A DNA stretch of 16,425 nt from Sutterella sp. UBA4713 (GTDB lineage Bacteria > Pseudomonadota > Gammaproteobacteria > Burkholderiales > Burkholderiaceae_F). Below are positions 1 through 6,746 of the stretch, piece after piece. A model generated the notes under the pieces. The model had not been told where the DNA came from, did not search any database, and was given only the letters and a program-made list of their open reading frames with translations. Both the position numbers and the translations under genes were made by a program. Location: contig DHJT01000082.1 in NCBI GenBank assembly GCA_002404465.1, forward strand, positions 58,688 to 75,112, written 5' to 3'. Within the stretch, counting starts at the first letter, position 1. Each line of letters begins with the position of its first letter.

Positions 1-33
1 CTCGGGCGTATTCACAATCTGCAAATCGAACAA

Positions 34-2160
34 TCAAAAAAGTGTCTCATGGTAACGCTTGCGTTGCCACAGATAAACAACGCCGAGAAGCGCCAAGCCG
101 ACCGTATAGCCCCACCAACGCATCTCATAAGGAAGAAGAGCTCCGGTCACAAGGAACGGGAACATCAGCACAACCGCTGCACAAAGCAAAATGCACCGTT
201 CGACAAGGTTAACTTCCCGAATAAGCCAGCCCTCGCAGGCACTACTAAGCGACATCATTCCCAAACTTGTCATTGCAAACAAGAAAATCCCGGCCACCCA
301 ACTGTCAATGCCGTCTAAGAGCAAGTCAGAATTAAACAGAAATGCCACCGGGATGATGCACGTGCGAATATCGTAGATAAACGCCTGCCAGCCGACGCGG
401 ATCGGTTCAACACGTGCGATAGCCGCGCCGGCATACGCTGCAAGCCCAACCGGGGGTGTCGCATCAGCCATCACGCCGAAATACAGGCAAAACAAGTGTG
501 CCCCCATCAGAGTGACCGCAATGTCCACGCCGTGAACGTTCATGCCCGTTGCCAATTCCACCAGAACCGGAGCCGTAAGCGAAGCCATAATAATGTAGTT
601 AGCCGTTGTCGGCAGACCCATACCGAGCAAAAGACTGGCTAAGGCTGTAATAACAATCAAAAGGAAAATGTTCCCCATCGAAAGCACTTCCACAAAACTC
701 GTGATCTGTTGACCGAGTCCCATGGAAACGCAACCGACAATAATTCCGGCCGACGCCGTTGCCAGTGCGACACCGGCCATGTTGTTGGCACCGGCGGCCA
801 GCGATTCAAGCAGTGTTTTAAAGCCGGTCCGAAGAGCCGGAAGCAAGGGATTGCCTCGTACGCGAGCCACCGCCACGGGTTGCAAAAGCATGATGACGCC
901 CAAAACGAGAATGGCACGCAAAACGCTTAATTCCGCCGAGTGTTGCAAGAAAATGAGTTCGTAAAGAAGCATGAGAAGGGGAAGTAAAAAGTGCATACCC
1001 TTACGCATCTCGGACCAAAATCGCGGAAGTTCGTTTTTCGGCAACCCCTTAAGTCCGAGCTTGCACGCTTCGATGTGTGTGATCCAAATTAAACCCATGT
1101 AGGCGGCAAAAGCCGGAATGGCAGCGGCTTTCGCCACTTCCACATACGGAACATTGACATACTCGGCAATAATGAAGGCCGCCGCCCCCATTACGGGAGG
1201 AGCCAGCTGTCCGTTCACGGACGAAGCCACTTCGATAGCCGCCGCCTTGGTTCCCGTATAACCGATGCGTTTCATCAGCGGAATCGTGAAAGTGCCGGTT
1301 GTCACCACATTAGCAATCGAAGAGCCGGAGACCATACCGGAAAGCGCCGACCCGGCAACAGCCGCCTTAGCTGCGCCGCCTCGATACTGTCCGAGTCCGG
1401 AAACTGCAATACGGGTGAAAAACGATCCGCCGCCGGCGCGATCGAGCATTGTGCCGAAAAGGACAAAAAGGAACACCACCGTTGCCGACACATGGAGCGG
1501 CACACCGTAAATGCCCTGTGTGTCCATCGTAATCTGCGAGATAAAACGTGAAAGCGTTACTCCCTTAAAGGCAAATAAATCGGGCAGATACGGTCCGAGA
1601 AACACATACGCAATAAACGCGAGGCAGATAATCGGAAGAGCCGGACCGGAGACGCGGCGCGTAGCCTCTAAAAGAGTGACGATCAAAATCACTCCGATCA
1701 CGATATCGCGTGTATTAGGCTGACCGGCCCTGTCAGCAATACCCGCATAATCGAAAAAGACATAAAGCGCAGCAACAACGGCAACCAGACCGACAAGCCA
1801 GTCGAAAATCGTCACCCGATTCATCGCAAGAAGAATGCGCAGGTCCCAGCGATAGCGTTTTGCACGTTTGATTGCCGGGATGTTCAAGAACACCAAGGCC
1901 ATAGCAAAAGCCAAGTGAAAGGCTTTGATGTACAAAGAATCGAGCAAAAGCCAACTTGCCGTAGACATCTGGAAAAGCGACCAGGCCAGAGCCACGATGA
2001 ATGTAATGGCCGTCGAAATGCCCGACTTATCCCCTTCTAAGCCGCGATCTGCCTCCGTGACCTCCTGTCGATATTCCCCGATTATGTCCTTATCTTTTTC
2101 CTTGGTGCGATTCCTTCCGTAGTCATCATCGGGCAATACGATCTTTTCTGTGTCGCTCAT
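34..2160 (-). CDS. TRAP transporter permease, fused 4TM/12TM (DctQ-DctM type), TAXI-associated
   Basis: This is the membrane part of a tripartite ATP-independent periplasmic (TRAP) transporter, driven by an ion gradient and fed by the binding protein encoded just upstream. The 708-residue length is what is expected for permeases in which the small Q and large M subunits are fused, the usual form in TAXI systems. A charged cytosolic N-terminus of about 45 residues is followed by many hydrophobic segments. Visible family motifs are the Gly/Ala/Ser-rich stretch GSALSGMVSGSSIANV, the segment NGQLAPPVMGAAAF, the LLLGMGLPTTANYI motif and DATPPVGLAAYAG near the C-terminus. The start is supported by GGATGGAGAA directly before ATG. 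The gene lies 104 bp downstream of the binding-protein gene and probably shares its sigma-54 promoter. Substrate cannot be read from the permease. Known TAXI systems carry glutamate or other organic acids. Family assignment is very secure. Confidence 0.95.
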   Translation of the reverse strand: MSDTEKIVLPDDDYGRNRTKEKDKDIIGEYRQEVTEADRGLEGDKSGISTAITFIVALAWSLFQMSTASWLLLDSLYIKAFHLAFAMALVFLNIPAIKRAKRYRWDLRILLAMNRVTIFDWLVGLVAVVAALYVFFDYAGIADRAGQPNTRDIVIGVILIVTLLEATRRVSGPALPIICLAFIAYVFLGPYLPDLFAFKGVTLSRFISQITMDTQGIYGVPLHVSATVVFLFVLFGTMLDRAGGGSFFTRIAVSGLGQYRGGAAKAAVAGSALSGMVSGSSIANVVTTGTFTIPLMKRIGYTGTKAAAIEVASSVNGQLAPPVMGAAAFIIAEYVNVPYVEVAKAAAIPAFAAYMGLIWITHIEACKLGLKGLPKNELPRFWSEMRKGMHFLLPLLMLLYELIFLQHSAELSVLRAILVLGVIMLLQPVAVARVRGNPLLPALRTGFKTLLESLAAGANNMAGVALATASAGIIVGCVSMGLGQQITSFVEVLSMGNIFLLIVITALASLLLGMGLPTTANYIIMASLTAPVLVELATGMNVHGVDIAVTLMGAHLFCLYFGVMADATPPVGLAAYAGAAIARVEPIRVGWQAFIYDIRTCIIPVAFLFNSDLLLDGIDSWVAGIFLFAMTSLGMMSLSSACEGWLIREVNLVERCILLCAAVVLMFPFLVTGALLPYEMRWWGYTVGLALLGVVYLWQRKRYHETLF

Positions 2161-2211
2161 TTCTCCATCCTACTGACTTGGCGCTTCTTTCTTTGTGTTC
2201 TATTGACGCGT

Positions 2212-2241
2212 GGGCCATTCCCGACGAATCGAGAACGGCCC
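2212..2241 (-). promoter_or_regulatory. intercistronic hairpin between TRAP binding protein and permease
   Basis: On the minus strand the arms GGGCCGTTC and GAATGGCCC can form a 9-bp stem (one G-T pair) around a 12-nt loop. It lies between the stop of the binding-protein gene and the start of the permease gene. No T-run follows it, so it does not look like an intrinsic terminator. Such stems often protect the 3' end of the upstream message, which would raise binding-protein over permease levels, as is usual for binding-protein-dependent transporters. The structure is visible; the role is inferred. Confidence 0.55.
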
Positions 2242-2264
2242 CTAATTCACTTTAATTAAAAAAT

Positions 2265-3230
2265 TTACTTTATCAGACCGACTTCTTTGTAGTAGCGCAT
2301 CGCGCCGTTATGAATCGGAGCCGAAAGGCCCTCGAGCATACTCTTTTTCGTGATGCTTCCCAAGGCCGGATGCAACTTCTTAAACTTATCGAGGTTTTCC
2401 ATCACTTCCTTGGTTACGGCGTAAACCACATCGTCGGGGACATCCGATGACGTCACAAGGGTAGCAAGCATTCCGAGGGTCTCCACCTTGTCCTTGCTAT
2501 TGGCTGCATCGGGATACTGGCTCATATCAATTGTCGTCATCGAGTAGTACGGAGCATTCTTTAAGAGCTTATCTAAGCCTGTAATCGGAACGATACGGCA
2601 AACACGCTTTCCGGCCGTCGCTTCCTTAATATTGCCGTTCGGATGGCCGACCGTGTAAAAGAATCCGTCAATGCGACCGTCCTGCAAAACGCGCGGCGCA
2701 TCAGCCGGCTTTAATTTCTCATCACGAAAGTCCTTGCCCGGAACAATGCCGAAATTCTTAAAGATATCCATCGCATTGATGCGATTACCAGACCCGGCAT
2801 CACCGAGGTTAATCGTCTTACCCTTAACATCCCGAACGGAACGAATTCCGCTATCTTCGGCAGCAACAAAAGTCACGGCCTCCGGAGCCAGAGCAAAAAC
2901 GGCACGTAACTTCTTGATGGGCTTACCCTCCCAAACGTCTTTTCCGTAATAAGCCATGTACTGTGTATCAGCCTGGGCAATACCGAAGTCCAAATCCCCG
3001 GAAGAAACTGCATTGATATTGAACTTGCTGCCGCCCGTGCTTTCCACGCTGAGACGGACGTGATAGGTCGAGCGCTTCGCGTTGACAATTTTGGCTAACG
3101 CACCGCCCGTGGCGTAATAAACACCCGTGATACCGCCCGTTCCGATAGTTGCAAACGTATCCTTGGCCATCGCAGCAGAGCCAACGGCCAAGGCTCCGGC
3201 CATAATGAAAGGAAGAAGTTTTTTTAACAT
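2265..3230 (-). CDS. TAXI family TRAP transporter periplasmic solute-binding protein
   Basis: This protein captures the substrate in the periplasm and delivers it to the fused TRAP permease encoded next. I place the start at position 3230 (321 residues). There GGAGAAAATC precedes ATG and a classic Sec signal peptide begins: MLKKLL, a hydrophobic core, then a likely cut after AMA at about residue 22. An in-frame upstream start at 3308 would add 26 lysine-rich residues, would lie upstream of the predicted transcription start, and is unlikely. The mature N-terminus TFATIGTGGITGVYYATGG is the hallmark of the TAXI family. It is followed by the STGGSKFNI and FGIAQADT segments and, later, NLGDAGSGNR. 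The family name comes from the TRAP-associated extracytoplasmic immunogenic proteins. Characterised members bind glutamate/glutamine or dicarboxylates. Substrate here is unproven, but the NtrC-type control region suggests a nitrogen-containing compound. Confidence 0.95.
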   Translation of the reverse strand: MLKKLLPFIMAGALAVGSAAMAKDTFATIGTGGITGVYYATGGALAKIVNAKRSTYHVRLSVESTGGSKFNINAVSSGDLDFGIAQADTQYMAYYGKDVWEGKPIKKLRAVFALAPEAVTFVAAEDSGIRSVRDVKGKTINLGDAGSGNRINAMDIFKNFGIVPGKDFRDEKLKPADAPRVLQDGRIDGFFYTVGHPNGNIKEATAGKRVCRIVPITGLDKLLKNAPYYSMTTIDMSQYPDAANSKDKVETLGMLATLVTSSDVPDDVVYAVTKEVMENLDKFKKLHPALGSITKKSMLEGLSAPIHNGAMRYYKEVGLIK

Positions 3231-3303
3231 GATTTTCTCCGACTTAAATTTCTTTCTGAAATTCGATATAAGGCATTTTGAGAACACCTTTACCCTTTTA
3301 TAA

Positions 3304-3319
3304 AGCAACTTTCATGCCA
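3304..3319 (-). promoter_or_regulatory. sigma-54 (RpoN) -24/-12 promoter of the TRAP operon
   Basis: Read on the minus strand, TGGCATGAAAGTTGCT matches the RpoN consensus TGGCAYR-N4-TTGCW at every defined position, with exactly 10 bp between the invariant GG and GC. The implied transcription start is near 3293, giving a leader of about 63 nt before the binding-protein ATG at 3230. RpoN promoters need an enhancer-binding protein acting from upstream, and candidate sites are present at 3406-3439. Match and position are seen directly; activity is inferred. Confidence 0.85.
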
Positions 3320-3405
3320 GCTTAACAATTCCGTGTTTTTCATGGTGTTTTTACAACAAACCGACAAAACAAAGACCTTTTAGCGACAAGAACACATGCT
3401 TAAGC

Positions 3406-3420
3406 GCACCGAACGCGTGC
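3406..3420. promoter_or_regulatory. NtrC-like binding dyad, promoter-distal half-pair partner 1
   Basis: The 15-bp element GCACCGAACGCGTGC has the form GCAC-N7-GTGC, the core of the classical NtrC (GlnG) operator. Its centre (3413) lies about 120 bp upstream of the predicted sigma-54 transcription start and 19 bp from the centre of the second dyad. The inner bases match the enteric consensus less well than those of the second site. Another enhancer-binding protein with a similar operator is possible. Confidence 0.6.
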
Positions 3421-3424
3421 AAGC

Positions 3425-3439
3425 GCACTGTCTTGGTGC
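3425..3439. promoter_or_regulatory. NtrC-like binding dyad, strong site
   Basis: The element GCACTGTCTTGGTGC has the GCAC-N7-GTGC core and closely resembles the strong enhancer sites upstream of enteric glnA. The arms extend to 6 bp (GCGCAC at 3423-3428, GTGCGC at 3436-3441). It is centred about 140 bp upstream of the predicted TRAP transcription start, a normal distance for an RpoN enhancer. Together with the neighbouring dyad it forms the paired arrangement in which NtrC binds cooperatively. The site could also influence the divergent gltL gene. Confidence 0.7.
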
Positions 3440-3588
3440 GCCCTTTTGCGTTCCCTCGCAAGATGAAAAAACAAACACCGTCGTAAGTAGTACCTTAATG
3501 CCTGTCCGTGCTATCGTTCCCGCTTGTTTACGTTTCCGACGCACTCGCTTCGGAACAATTGGCATTTTTTTCAGAGGGTATTTTTGCC

Positions 3589-4323
3589 ATGGCGATGATT
3601 GAAATCCGCAATGTGAGCAAGTGGTACGGCGATTTTCAGGTGTTAAAGAACTGTTCGGTCTCCGTCGAGAAAGGCGAAGTCGTCGTAGTCTGCGGCCCCT
3701 CGGGGTCGGGAAAATCCACTCTGATTAAAACCGTCAACGCCTTGGAGCCGTTTCAGGAGGGTGAAATTCTCGTAAACGGCGTTAGCGTCGGCGACCCAAA
3801 GACCGATTTGGCGAAATTGCGTAGCCACGTCGGCATGGTCTTCCAACATTTTGAACTTTTCCCGCATCTGTCAATTATCGACAACTTGCGCCTGGCACAA
3901 ATGAAAGTCTTAAAGCGCGGACGCGAAGAAGCCACGGAACGCGGTTTAAAGCTTTTAGACCGCGTCGGTCTTTTAAACCAAGCCGAAAAGTTCCCCGGAC
4001 AACTCTCGGGCGGACAACAACAACGTGTGGCCATTGCCCGAGCCCTGGCCATGGACCCGATTTGCATGCTCTTTGACGAGCCGACGTCGGCCCTTGATCC
4101 GGAAATGATTAACGAAGTGCTGGACGTCATGGTTCAGCTGGCGCGAGACGGCATGACCATGATGGTTGTCACACATGAGATGGGCTTTGCCAAGAAAGTT
4201 GCCGACCGCGTGATTTTTGTGGATCACGGAGAAATTCTGGAAAATGTCCCTAAAGTGGAATTTTTCAATGCTCCGCGTTCCGAACGTGCCCAGAAATTCC
4301 TGTCCCAAATTTTGGCACACTGA
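3589..4323 (+). CDS. gltL: glutamate/aspartate-type ABC transporter ATP-binding protein
   Basis: This cytosolic ATPase would power a polar amino-acid importer. All ABC motifs are intact in the 244-residue product: Walker A GPSGSGKST (36-44), Q-loop Gln86, signature LSGGQ (139-143), Walker B with FDEP (162-165) and the switch His196 in THEMGF. The sequence follows enteric GltL closely over its whole length, for example NVSKWYG, VVVVCGPSGSGKSTLIKTVN, HFELFPHLSIIDNL and FDEPTSALDPEMINEVLDV, so a glutamate/aspartate role is likely. Position 3589 is favoured because GAGGG lies 10 nt upstream. ATG at 3595 is an alternative, and the open frame reaching back to 3508 has no family support. The matching binding protein and permeases (gltIJK) are absent nearby, so the ATPase must pair with components encoded elsewhere, or it is a relic. 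It is divergent from the TRAP operon and convergent with lptG. Confidence 0.9.
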   Translation: MAMIEIRNVSKWYGDFQVLKNCSVSVEKGEVVVVCGPSGSGKSTLIKTVNALEPFQEGEILVNGVSVGDPKTDLAKLRSHVGMVFQHFELFPHLSIIDNLRLAQMKVLKRGREEATERGLKLLDRVGLLNQAEKFPGQLSGGQQQRVAIARALAMDPICMLFDEPTSALDPEMINEVLDVMVQLARDGMTMMVVTHEMGFAKKVADRVIFVDHGEILENVPKVEFFNAPRSERAQKFLSQILAH

Positions 4324-4349
4324 TCCGCCGAACCTTCACTGTTCTCTGT

Positions 4350-5495
4350 CTATCGGCGCTCTGCAAGCCAGAGCGCCACGCCACTTGCCGAAAGCATTAA
4401 CACGATCGGGATGAGAGGGACTATTACGGCCGGCAGAGCGTTTGCCGTCCCGGCAAACATAAAGGCGTTATCGATTCCGAAAAAGGCGATACCGATGACG
4501 AGTCCGCAAAAGATCTTGACGGCCATCCCACCTGCTCGAGCGTTCAAATACGCAAAAGGCATGGCAACCATGAGCATGACGAAAATAAGGAACGGATAGA
4601 AAACATGGTTCCAAAACTCGATTTCGTAACGTTTCGTTGCCTGACGCATCTGCCTTAAGTGGTCGATATACTCATGCAGTTCACCGATACCCATGGCAGA
4701 GGGCCTGACAGTCAAGACCTCCAAAATCTCAGGTTGCATGTCACTGTTAAGGACAAGATCCGCGCATGTTTGCGTCGAAGCCTTTTCAACCATCGGCATT
4801 TCATCTCTTCCGATAGCCGGAAACGTCTCAATGCGAGCGTTTTTCAAATGCCAACCTCGAGAAGGAATATGGGAAGCGCTTGTGGCATGAATAATCCGCA
4901 AAAGCGAATTGTCTCGCGCAGAAAACTCGAAGACTCGCCACGCCCCCGTTTTCATCTCTTCGCCGACCATCAAACTACCGACATTAACAAAGCGAACAAG
5001 CTCTGGGTGCCCGTCTTTCGCTTTAACGACATCTTTGACCCAAACACCGGACTTATACCCGTAGACACGTTTTAAATTTGTGTTATAAACATTCACTCGT
5101 CGCAAATCCGTATAGGCTCTGTCCGTTATCGGAGCCACCCATTCCCCAACGGCATAGGTCAACGCAATTAAAAGGGTCGCCGGAACCAATAGCATCCCGG
5201 CCAAACGCCGCGCTGACAGTCCCGAAATACGCAAAACGACAAATTGGGACTCTGCAGCCCAGCGCGACAACGTATAAATACCGCCCAAAAGTGCGGCAAT
5301 CGGAATGACCTGATAAAAACGTCGCGGCAAATTCAGTACGGCAAATTGCAGAGCCATATCAATGCCGTATCGAGTTCCGATGCGAGAACTCTGTCCGACC
5401 ACATCGAAAAAGGCGAAAAGCGCCAAAAGCGAGAGCATCACAAAACCCGTCGCAATCAGAATTTCTTTTGTGAGTTGTCGGGTAACGATTTTCAT
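4350..5495 (-). CDS. lptG: LPS export ABC transporter permease LptG
   Basis: LptG is one of the two membrane subunits of the LptB2FG complex, which extracts lipopolysaccharide from the inner membrane and pushes it along the Lpt bridge to the outer membrane. The product is 381 residues from ATG at 5495, a start supported by GGGAG upstream and by the N-terminus MKIVTRQLTKEILIATGF, typical of the family. Hydrophobic segments lie near the N-terminus and again in the last third, separated by a large periplasmic beta-rich domain, as in the LptF/LptG family (PF03739). The phrase VLRISGLSARRL matches the coupling-helix region. An in-frame extension to 5579 would overlap lptF and is not needed. Only 5 bp separate it from the lptF stop, so the two are co-transcribed. 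LptB, LptA and LptC are not in the window. Confidence 0.93.
   Translation of the reverse strand: MKIVTRQLTKEILIATGFVMLSLLALFAFFDVVGQSSRIGTRYGIDMALQFAVLNLPRRFYQVIPIAALLGGIYTLSRWAAESQFVVLRISGLSARRLAGMLLVPATLLIALTYAVGEWVAPITDRAYTDLRRVNVYNTNLKRVYGYKSGVWVKDVVKAKDGHPELVRFVNVGSLMVGEEMKTGAWRVFEFSARDNSLLRIIHATSASHIPSRGWHLKNARIETFPAIGRDEMPMVEKASTQTCADLVLNSDMQPEILEVLTVRPSAMGIGELHEYIDHLRQMRQATKRYEIEFWNHVFYPFLIFVMLMVAMPFAYLNARAGGMAVKIFCGLVIGIAFFGIDNAFMFAGTANALPAVIVPLIPIVLMLSASGVALWLAERR
4355..4377. promoter_or_regulatory. perfect 9-bp hairpin at the gltL/lptG convergent junction
   Basis: GGCGCTCTG and CAGAGCGCC form a perfect GC-rich stem around the 5-nt loop CAAGC. It lies 31 bp after the gltL stop and inside the last codons of lptG on the other strand. 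No T-run follows on either side, so it is not a standard intrinsic terminator. It may act as a transcription pause or a 3' exonuclease barrier for either message. No other terminator is visible in the 26 bp between the two stop codons. Confidence 0.5.
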
Positions 5496-5500
5496 GCTCT

Positions 5501-6634
5501 CTACTCCCGACGCTTCACCCAACGAACGATGCGATACGGCAAATCCGTCAAACATTGCGGAAACCAGCGTTGCATCCAAACACGACGCACGAAAAGCAAG
5601 ACGGTCATCAGCAGAAACGACCCGTTAATCAAAATCAGACCGGCAATCCAATCGAGTCTTTCTGTCTTGACCCGCGCCACCCCGATGGAAACAGCGTTCA
5701 AATACAAGATAAAAATTAAGGCTGCAGCCAACAAATTGAGATTTCTTCCGGCTCGTACATTCGTCAAAGAAAGCGGAACGGCTAAAAGCGGCAAAATCAG
5801 AGCAGCCAAGGGCCAGGTAAATCGCCAAAGCATCTGTCCCTTAGCGCGCGCCGAGTCCATCTTAACCAGGGTTTGGATGGGAACCTGATCGACGTCGGAC
5901 GAGTCAGAAATAGATCCGGCCTTTGCATCCAAGCGTAATTCGTATGTCTTAAATTCGATTACTCGCCAAGCCGCGTTCGAGCCGCTACCGACATCGTATC
6001 GTTTTCCGTTATAAAGCACAGCGAATCGATCCCCGAGTGCATTTCGCTTAATCTCCCCGGATTGGGCACGAACAATCGTCTCCTTGTCCCCGTCTCGCAA
6101 ACTCATAAAGACATTTTTGACGCGATTGCCATCCTCGGAAACTTCCTCGATAAAAAAGACACGTTGACCGTCATTCGCTTCGATAAAGCGCCCGGGTGCA
6201 ATTCGGCTGACATCATCACGCTGCTGGAACTCTCGGGCACTCTGTTCCATCTGATCTTTCGCCCAAGGGCTGATCGAAAGCGACAAAACAGCGACAAGAA
6301 CAGCAAAGGGAAAAACAAACGTTAACACCGGCCTGACCCAGTCGAGCAAATTGCATCCGCCGGCCGAAAACCAGACAATCATTTCGTTATCTTGCCAGGC
6401 ACGAATCAGTGCGATGAGAACGGCAATAAAAAGAGAAGCCGTCATCAAAGGAGCTAAATTTGCCAAACCCGTATAAAGCGTGATTTCCAAAACAGCCGAC
6501 GAGTCATAATTGCCGCCGGCCGTTTCATGCAGAACCCCGACCAATCCGACCGTCAGAACAATCGAAAAGATCACAGTGAAAACACCGCCGGCGCTGTTGG
6601 CGAGTTCATTTAGGAAACTACGACGAAGAATCAT
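5501..6634 (-). CDS. lptF: LPS export ABC transporter permease LptF
   Basis: LptF is the partner of LptG in the inner-membrane LPS extraction complex. The product has 377 residues. It begins MILRRSFLNELANSAGGVF, the conserved family N-terminus, with an early membrane segment at about 17-35 and further segments near residues 60-80 and 100-120. A periplasmic domain rich in charged residues follows (for example GRFIEANDGQRVFFIEEV), with membrane segments at the end. The WFSAGG segment near residue 88 corresponds to the cytosolic coupling region that contacts LptB. The gene starts 62 bp downstream of the nhaC terminator hairpin, so a promoter should lie in that gap, although none is clear. The ribosome-binding site is weak: no GGAG-like block sits within 12 nt of the ATG. 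It is followed at 5 bp by lptG. Confidence 0.93.
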   Translation of the reverse strand: MILRRSFLNELANSAGGVFTVIFSIVLTVGLVGVLHETAGGNYDSSAVLEITLYTGLANLAPLMTASLFIAVLIALIRAWQDNEMIVWFSAGGCNLLDWVRPVLTFVFPFAVLVAVLSLSISPWAKDQMEQSAREFQQRDDVSRIAPGRFIEANDGQRVFFIEEVSEDGNRVKNVFMSLRDGDKETIVRAQSGEIKRNALGDRFAVLYNGKRYDVGSGSNAAWRVIEFKTYELRLDAKAGSISDSSDVDQVPIQTLVKMDSARAKGQMLWRFTWPLAALILPLLAVPLSLTNVRAGRNLNLLAAALIFILYLNAVSIGVARVKTERLDWIAGLILINGSFLLMTVLLFVRRVWMQRWFPQCLTDLPYRIVRWVKRRE

Positions 6635-6695
6635 GCGTCAGACTACTTGTGGAAATTGTCTCCGATTCTAATAATTTTCGGTCACTGATAAAAGT

Positions 6696-6731
6696 AAAAT
6701 CGCGCCGACTTTCGCTTGTCGACGCGATTTT
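6696..6731. terminator. bidirectional-looking intrinsic terminator after nhaC
   Basis: The arms AAAATCGCG (6696-6704) and CGCGATTTT (6723-6731) pair perfectly. Inside them, after one C-A mismatch, CGAC pairs with GTCG around an 8-nt loop. On the minus strand the stem is followed by TTTT within ATTTTACTTTTATC, which suits termination of the rsmD-coaD-nhaC unit 15 bp after the nhaC stop codon. The plus strand also ends in a T-run, so it could block antisense transcription as well. Confidence 0.85.
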
Positions 6732-6746
6732 TACGACCGAAACCCG

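Larger units (their letters stand above)
3231..3588. promoter_or_regulatory. divergent control region between the TRAP operon and gltL
   Basis: This gene-free stretch of about 360 bp separates two oppositely oriented transporter genes. It holds the 63-nt predicted leader of the TRAP message, a sigma-54 promoter facing the TRAP operon, an A/T-rich spacer of about 85 bp, and two tandem dyads at 3406-3439. The remaining roughly 150 bp lead up to the ABC ATPase gene. The short open frames here show no recognisable protein. I could not identify a convincing sigma-70 promoter for the plus-strand gene, nor a clear IHF site in the spacer. Confidence 0.7.

Noticed and set aside
1..33. Possible terminator after the TRAP permease
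   Set aside because: Only 33 bp remain before the window edge and no stem is visible in them.
3434..3449. A second sigma-54-like element on the plus strand (TGG then TTTTGC) that could serve gltL
   Set aside because: The gap between GG and GC is 11 bp rather than 10, and the rest of the match is poor.
3508..3588. N-terminal extension of the gltL frame
   Set aside because: The added 27 residues do not resemble the family, and the ribosome-binding site sits correctly for the start at 3589.
3973..4320. Antisense open frame of 115 codons opposite gltL, and similar long antisense frames elsewhere
   Set aside because: They lie wholly opposite confidently identified genes, show no recognisable motifs and have no convincing ribosome-binding sites.
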